The notes beneath the pieces are model-generated. The model saw only the letters and a list, made by a program, of their open reading frames with translations. It did not search any database and was not told where the DNA came from. Below are positions 20,126 through 25,983 of a stretch of DNA of 25,983 nt, piece by piece; within the stretch, counting starts at the first letter, position 1, and each line of letters opens with the position of its first letter. Location of the stretch: positions 23,140 through 49,122 of the forward strand of contig JBNGIS010008298.1 in assembly GCA_049999725.1 (NCBI GenBank). The letters run 5' to 3'. The stretch comes from Haplomitrium mnioides. Taxonomy: Eukaryota > Marchantiophyta > Haplomitriopsida > Calobryales. The translations under genes were made by a program, and so were the position numbers.

Positions 20126-21615
20126 TCTCAGCCAACGATTCAGGTTCCTAAAGCAGGATTCAGGAAATCAGAAGAATCCTTGGCACAATGACCCTTGGCA
20201 AGTGTGAAGGCCTCTCAAGAGCCACAGATTACTCTCAAACAGCTACTAAGAGCAGGGCGCATGGTTCCTATGAGGAGAACATGATCATGGAGGAAGGATG
20301 AGCAGAGGGCAGTGATCCCAAGCTAGAGGAGGGGTTCTAATTCAAAATCCGAAGCAGGCCAACAAGAATATGTGGATCTCAAGAGGATGCGGGGATCGAG
20401 GCCGAGCAAGGGGAAAGGAATGCCCAATCCAGGCGAAGCGATATGAGGAGGAAGAACGGATCATGAGAAGAAATCCGAAGGCACTCAAAGGAGGCAGATC
20501 GCGGACTTGTTTTGCAGCGACCACATATTAGGAAGCAAGGATCGGGGACGAAATGAGGAAGCGAGGTCAGCACAAGGGCAAGCTAGGCCAGAGAAGAGGG
20601 ACGCCTTGATCCCGCAAGCAGGAGCATGCCCTACAAGGGCCGATCGAGCACTTCTCGAATCCACGGATCCTAACGGATCATCTCCGGAGCGATTCACGGG
20701 ATTCCACGGAAGATGTGGCAGCCCCAAGGAGTCCGAGGATCTACGAGAAACCGCCTTCCTAAGTGGGGATCCCACTTAACAAGGTTTTGATCCGTCTTAT
20801 GATGTAGGGGTCCCACTTAAGAGGGATCCGTGAGGAGTCCAACCGGGGAGCAAGGAGGACGACCCGAAACAGTGACATATCAAGGGTTTGGCCGAAGGAA
20901 AACAAAAGACTGCGGAATGGTGATTCATCGGAGATCCGAGCAGAAGAGGATAAGGGAAGCCGAAGGGGCAACTTAGCGCGGATCCGACAGGAGGAAAAAC
21001 AAAGGAGAGCTGAAAGGGGGACAAATCACCGAACGTGCCGATGAAGAGCGAGTGAAGGCGAAAATGCGACTTGTCGGCAATTTGGTCCAACGATGCGCAA
21101 TAGTGGTGAAATGGTGATCCATCGCAAACTGTCCAACGGGAAGAAGGTTGAGCGAGAAGGGCGATATGACGCCGATCCAGTTGGGGGAAACGAGGGGTAC
21201 GCTGAAAAGGCAATCTATCGATGAATCGAGGAGCAAGATGAGGTCGGCTGGAAAATCAAGCTAACGCCGGTGCAACTGACGAAGGAGAAAACGGTGTCGA
21301 AAGGGTGACTCTTTGCAGCTTTGGTATGACCAAGGGAGAAAGGTCGATTGGGTACGGTCGGCATCCAAAAGTTCGAAAGGGGCGAACGGTCCAAAAGGGC
21401 CTTGTAATTCGTATATCGAGCTTTCAAAAATGTAAGCAAAGAGAGGCCTCGAGCGCGCGCATAGTTCTTATTTTGAAGGTACGATGAAACTGCGACATCG
21501 GCACAAGTTCTTATTCGGCAAGTGAAGGGAGTCCGCAACAGTTCTTTGGATGACGTGGCGAGCGCAGGGAGTCCGCGGAGGGTTTTGAAAACGTGGACGA
21601 AGGAGAGTGAAGTCC

Positions 21616-21981
21616 ACGAGTCAACTTCGGAAGAGGGGTTAGCGCTGCGATCCACCTAGCTCCTTGCGAGGCGACGTTGAGCGGCGGCCTTCGGACGACG
21701 TGGCGTTCTGAGATGCGAGGAAGGGCTTCTGTGGGTCAACTTCGGAAGGAAGTTAGCCGACGGTCCACCTACCCCTTTGCGGGGCAGCGTCGGACAACAT
21801 CTTTCAGATGACGTGGCGACTCATGGAGCCTCGAGCAAAGTCAGAGGACATGCGACAAGCAAGTGAGAGCTCATCGGACCTCGGGCCGCGAGGGAGTCAA
21901 CTTCAGAAGGGGGGTCAGCGCGACGGTCAACCTACCCCCTTGCGAGGCGGCATCGGTCGGCGGTGTAGCGGATGACGTGGC
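21616..21981 (+). repeat. Three ACGT-core modules inside LTR-C
   Basis: The module starts are at 21620, 21735 and 21896 (spacing 115 and 161 bp). ACGTGGC cores occur at 21698-21704, 21811-21817 and 21975-21981, and a further tgacgtggc sits upstream at 21551-21559. This is the best kept version of the array in the window. Confidence 0.72.
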
Positions 21982-23056
21982 GCACGGAGAATGAAGTGGG
22001 ATTTGCGAGGGGAATCTGTGGAGATTCCGTGGACTGGGTTCTGCGGGGAGCTTTGGAACTCTTTTCCAAATAGCCCATTTGGACTTGGTTTCGCAAGAAT
22101 CTATAGAATCTCGACCCGCGAGATTCTTCGGACCTCTATTGCATTATCGTTGTACTTGGATCTTCCTAACTACCCAACAGGACACGCGGCGCCTTCTCCC
22201 ATTCCGTGGTAACGAGAATAACGACCGCAGGAGACACACATAGTCTCCTCCTATTCCAAAGCCAACGAGATTAACGACTATTCATCGGATCGGGCTTGCG
22301 AGATCAGCGCGTGGGGGAGTATACCTTGATGACCTTCGAATTTCTTCGAGTTGATGCACAGGCGATTACAGGAAGCGACAGCGACCGCAAGACAAGAGAA
22401 TTGCGCATGGTAAGGTAGGGGTGAAGAATTCAGTGAGGAATTACGTGAAGCGTGTGTACTAGCTCCAGGGGGCCAAGGGGATTCGGAGGTGGATTGGAGG
22501 GGCATCGAGAATCGCAGAGTGAGGAGTAGTGGATGCTTGGGCAATCCATGTGAACTCATCTTTGTCGGTGGACCAGAGCGGAGGTGGACCGATACGATAG
22601 TTCGAAGGAATTTTTGGCTTGTTGAGAACTAAGGAGAGGTTGCCAAGTGAGGAGCTTGGAGTCGTCTCGGCAATTCCTTATGCAAGCGCATCAACCCAAA
22701 GTGTTCAAAGTACACTATGGTGTGATTCTTCAAGTGTAGCTGAGAGGGGGGGCTGCGTTAGTGCCTACGCACTGTGCGGGATGACCCGTCGAGGCTCGGG
22801 GGTGGAGTGAGCTACTTGCAATTGGGAAAACTATCTTCGAGAGGTGGAAGTCAAAGAAATCCTCTTCCTAGCATGAGGAAGTAAAAGCAGGGCTTCTCGC
22901 GAGGGAAGTTGAAAAACTATCTAGAGAGGAGGGTGTGTGGGTAAGTTGTTGGAAGGTTGGGCTGCAGGTTGTAAGGCAGCAAGGATTTAGAAGGGAGGGA
23001 ATTGTTGGTGGAAATCCAAAGGGCCTTCAAAGACTCTGTTCCTCTTGCAAATATTG

Positions 23057-23062
23057 TATAAA
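23057..23062 (+). promoter_or_regulatory. TATA-like box in LTR-C
   Basis: TATAAA in atattgtataaactat, about 280 bp before the LTR end, is identical in context to LTR-B 13111-13116. Confidence 0.35.
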
Positions 23063-23338
23063 CTATTTGTGCATATGTGTAGTTAGATTTCCTTTTTGCA
23101 AGTGTGTTCTAGAGATTGGTTAGATTAGGAGGCATCAAGGCCAGCTGAGTAGACCCTGGGATAGATCTGAAGGGGGAGTCCAATCCCTTGACACAATTCT
23201 GATTGCATGGGGGTGAATGCTCTCTACCTCTCCTGTTGGATAGTTTAGACGTTAGATCATATTAGGATAATTAAGCATTAGTTGTATCAATCCTGTGACA
23301 ACCCTGAGAGGGGGAGTCTAGACTTGTCTTGTTGAACA

Positions 23339-23701
23339 TTGGTGCAGGTCACAGCACCCATTCTACCCCAAGCACAAATAAGGTGGCAGGGCCTAAGTCA
23401 TTGGGTCATCTGAATAAAGCGGAAGAATTACACAAAGCATAGATGGGGTTATGGATATGGACTTGGGAATGTTTGAGTAACTAACTTGAGTGCAACCAAA
23501 AGTGAGAGAGAGTGGTGTGTTAAAGGCTGGAAAGGAAAGGAAGAATCCTTAGAGCTTGAAAGTGGTAGCTGGCAAGGGGTCATCTCAGAAAAGAACTTGA
23601 AAGCCCACAAGCTGTCCTCCCCTGCACTCAAAGCAGGATCTGAAAAGGTTAAGGCTTGGAACAGGGGAGCGACAGATGCTTCACACTTGAAGGGGAAGTT
23701 A
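23339..23701 (+). mobile_element. Internal remnant of a deleted element between LTR-C and LTR-D
   Basis: It begins with the candidate primer-binding site (23340) and follows the element 2 leader almost base for base to aggggagcgaca near 23674. It then jumps straight to cttcacacttgaaggggaagtta, the polypurine tract, and LTR-D begins at 23702. All of gag and pol is missing. The result is an LTR-363 bp-LTR unit in which the replication signals remain but no coding does. Whether it ever moved by itself is unknown; it may have arisen by deletion in place. Confidence 0.8.
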
Positions 23702-24051
23702 TGTCTGCCATCAAGTTGAGATGCTGATACAAAATTCTTCCCAACAAGAGCAACATTGACACAATTCCGCCTTGGTAAGTGCAAGAGCATGACTCCTTCA
23801 TTTTGTAAGTATGAGTAGAGCGCATAGATCCGTGGAGGAGGACAGGATCATGGCGGAAGCAGAGGAGGGAGTAGTGATCGCTAGCAAGAAGGTGGGCACC
23901 ACTTAAAATTTGAATTGGGCAAGCGAGAGCCCGTGGGTCTCATGGGGATGCGGGAATCAAAGCCTAGCGAGGAGGAGGGAACGCCCACCTAAGGCGAAGC
24001 GATCGAAGGAGGAAGAGCATATCTACAAAGCAGAAATCCAAAGGCACTCAA
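23702..24051 (+). repeat. LTR-D (subfamily I), first 350 bp only
   Basis: tgtctgccatcaagttgaga aligns with the start of LTR-A and follows it to ccaaaggcactcaagag (LTR-A near 1790), with small indels near 23788-23800. There it stops at the junction with the inverted segment. Its type differs from LTR-C on the other side of the short remnant. Confidence 0.85.
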
Positions 24052-24056
24052 GAGTG

Positions 24057-24387
24057 TCACTCCCTTTTTTCAGGCCTTAACCTTTTCAAATGCTGCTTTG
24101 AAGGCAAGGGAGGACAAATTCAGGGCTTTCAAGTTCTTTTCTGAGATAGCCCCTTGCCAGTTATCACTTTGAGGCCTTAAGGATTCTCTCTTTTTTTACA
24201 AGCCTTTTTGTTCACCACTCACTCTCTTTTGGTTACACTCAAATCATTCACTCATGCAACCCTCGGTCCACATTTACCAAACCCAGCTTTCTTTGTGTAA
24301 TTCCTTCAATTTATTCCAAGGGTCCAACTCTTGAGACTTCGCCACCTTGTATGTTGTGGGGCAGAAAGGTGCTGTGACTTGCACCAA
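24057..24387 (-). repeat. Inverted leader of a subfamily I element
   Basis: Read on the minus strand this is the leader from the candidate primer-binding site (ttggtgcaagtcacagc, ending at 24387) to gggagtgaca near 24058. It aligns with 4004-4335 of element 1. It ends at the same point of the leader as the remnant at 23674. Confidence 0.85.
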
Positions 24388-25767
24388 TGAACAATGATAG
24401 AGGTATGGACTCCCCCTCTCAGGGTTGTCACAGAACTGATACAAATGATTCTTAACTAGCCTAAGATGAACTAATTCCTAAGATATACAACAAGATCAGA
24501 AACAGAGAGCATTTACCCCAAGGATCACTTGGCTGTATCAAGGGACTTGACTCCCCCTCTAGAGCTGTCCTAGGGTCTGCTCAACTAGTCCTGATGTGTC
24601 ATAGTCTAAAAGGTCTTTTGAACTCAATTACAAAATGTAAATCTAACTATACACATATACACAACACATTTACACTATGCACTCCAATAGAAATAGAGTC
24701 TTTGAAGGCCCTCTGGACTAATCTCACCAACAGATCCTTCCTTTCTAAATCATTTGCTGCCTTCCAGCCTTCACACCTACATCCACCCACACACCCCTCT
24801 CCAGATAGTTTTTCAACTTTCCTCGCGAGAAGCCCTGACTTTACTTCCTCAAGCTAGGAAGAGGATTTCTTTCACTTCCACCTCTAGAAGACAGTCTTCT
24901 CGACTGCAAGTGGCCCACTCCACCCCGAGCCTCGACAGGTCTTACTCTGCAGTGCGCGGGCACTAACGCAACCCCCCCTCTCAGCTCTACTTGAAGAATT
25001 ACACTAGAGTGTACTCCGAACACTCTGGGTTGATGCTCCCGCACAAGGAATGCAGAGACGACTCCAAGCTCCTCACTTGGCATCCTCTCCCGATTTCTCA
25101 GTAAGCCAGAGTCCCTTCTAGACTCTCGTATCGATCTACCTCCGCCTTTGGTCCACTCACGGGGATGAGTTCACCTGGATTGCCTGAGCTTCTAGAGCTC
25201 CCCGCCTAGTGATTCTCAGCGCCCCTCCAGTCCACCTCAACCCCGCTTGCCCCTAGTGCGAGTTCACTCACTTCGTGTAGCTTCTCATTGGACTCTTCCT
25301 CTTGCCTTACCTCGTTGCAATTTCCTTGTCTTGAGATTGATGTCGCGTCCTTCAATTGCTTGTGCATCAACCTGATCAAAATCGGAGCCCCTCGATGCAT
25401 ACTCCTCGAGCGTTTGCTGATCCCTTGAGCCCTTCTCGTTGAAAGGTCGTTACTCCCGTTGGGCTCGGAATGGGAGGTGACGACGCGTGGCTCTACTGTT
25501 TGTTAATCAAGTTACAACGGAGAAGGAGATCGCGTCGCGTGTCTTGTCAATTGGTCGAGAAGCGCCAAGTACAATGGTAACTCTACAGGGAGTCTGAGGA
25601 ATCTTGCGGGCCAAGATTCCGTAGATTCTCGCAGAACCAAGTTCAAAAGATTCCTCAGAACAAAGTTCCGAAGCGCCCCGCGGAACCTAGTCCACAAGAA
25701 TCTTTGCAGATTTGCCCCGAATATTTCATGGATCTCCTCCGAGTGCCACATCGTCCGAGGCCTCGCT
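24388..25767 (-). repeat. LTR-E (subfamily I), 3' half in inverted orientation
   Basis: The minus strand aligns with LTR-A from about 2690 (gatgtggcactc) to its end at 4003, including gagggggagtcaagtccctt and the terminal CA. The match to LTR-A is much closer than to LTR-B. The 5' half of the LTR is absent; at 25767 the homology switches strand. Confidence 0.85.
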
Positions 25768-25887
25768 CTTCGGATGATGTAGCAACCTCGGAAGCTTTGG
25801 GTAAGTCAAAGGATACGCGACAACAAGTCGGAGCCCGTCGAGTCTCGGGCCACGTGCAGATCAACTTCAGAGAAAGAGTCAACGTGA
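25768..25887 (+). repeat. Short forward LTR fragment (one ACGT-core module)
   Basis: The plus strand resembles LTR-A 2515-2645: cttcggatgatgtagc, then gtcaaaggatacgcgacaa, ctcgggccacgtgcag and aacttcagagaaagagtc. It faces the inverted LTR-E across a hairpin at 25745-25783. Confidence 0.7.
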
Positions 25888-25983
25888 TGTCGTGTTGTGG
25901 TTCGGCTAATGCGTAAAAAGGTAACAAAAAAATGGAGAAAAGTCATCTTCTTACCAGAGTTAAAATCAGAGAAAAGTCAAGAA
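25888..25983. other. AT-rich stretch, nothing recognised
   Basis: Base composition changes to A-rich (gtaacaaaaaaatggagaaa) and no homology to the elements or to the 68-bp repeat is visible. It may be flanking DNA or another repeat continuing beyond the window. Confidence 0.5.

Larger units (their letters stand above)
10189..23338 (+). mobile_element. Element 2: degenerate Ty3/gypsy retrotransposon with matching LTRs and a nested solo LTR
   Basis: It consists of LTR-B, leader, gag, NC-PR-RT-RH-IN, TG/G tract, purine tract and LTR-C. The LTRs are of one subfamily and align over about 3.2 kb, so this is a plausible single insertion that aged in place. The RT gene is interrupted by a 488-bp solo LTR with target duplication. 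From RT to the end, coding is mostly in a single frame with scattered stops, but catalytic residues of all four enzymes are altered. Both ends run into other copies of the family, so no outer target duplication can be seen. Confidence 0.88.
20126..23338 (+). repeat. LTR-C (subfamily II), 3' LTR of element 2
   Basis: It starts tctcagccaacg (TG decayed to TC) after the purine tract and ends gttgaaca before ttggtgcaggtcac, about 3213 bp. It matches LTR-B throughout and carries TATAAA at 23057-23062. It is followed not by flanking DNA but by another leader, so it also acts as the 5' LTR of a deleted element. Confidence 0.87.

Noticed and set aside
1-25983. tRNA, rRNA or host protein-coding genes
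   Set aside because: No cloverleaf-like segments, rRNA stretches or frames with host-type conserved domains were found on either strand; all strong coding signals are gag-pol.

Overview
The window is a block of decayed plant-type retrotransposon DNA with no host gene that I can support. Two related Ty3/gypsy (Metaviridae) elements lie head to tail. The signs of a plant are a gag with tandem CCHC knuckles, the PR-RT-RNase H-integrase order, a protease motif DGGAGVN and an RT motif VFIDDFVVYG. The elements have no chromodomain, and they resemble the Athila/Tat side of the plant Ty3 tree (inference from motifs, not from a tree). I cannot name the species.

Layout: 1-1423 is an AT-rich tandem repeat with a period of about 68 bp. 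LTR-A (1424-4003) begins directly in it. Then come the first internal region (4004-10188: leader, gag, NC-PR-RT-RH-IN), LTR-B (10189-13392, with a 100-N assembly gap), the second internal region (13393-20125), LTR-C (20126-23338), a 363-bp internal remnant (23339-23701), and the first 350 bp of LTR-D (23702 to about 24051). This is a chain in which neighbouring elements share LTRs. From about 24057 to 25767 a leader plus partial LTR of the same family lies in the opposite orientation. A short forward LTR piece follows (25768 to about 25887), then AT-rich DNA of unknown nature to the end.

LTR-A, LTR-D and the inverted copy form one LTR subfamily; LTR-B and LTR-C form another. The first element therefore has unlike LTRs and is a mosaic. 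The second element has matching LTRs and carries a 488-bp solo LTR of an unrelated family inside its RT gene, with a 5-bp target duplication (attct) and three CACGTG boxes upstream of a TATA box when read on the minus strand.

Both elements are dead. The first keeps its protease Asp, RT FIDD and integrase DD35E residues but has frameshifts and stops. The second stays mostly in frame from RT onward, but key residues of protease, RT, RNase H and integrase are all replaced. Both share a Gag/ORF2 split with a -1 offset and two stop codons at the same places, so they descend from a source that already had these features. When active, such an element would have made Gag particles, copied its RNA by RT/RNase H and inserted the DNA with integrase. 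LTR boundaries rest on TG/CA ends, purine tracts and alignment by eye between copies; no similarity search was run.
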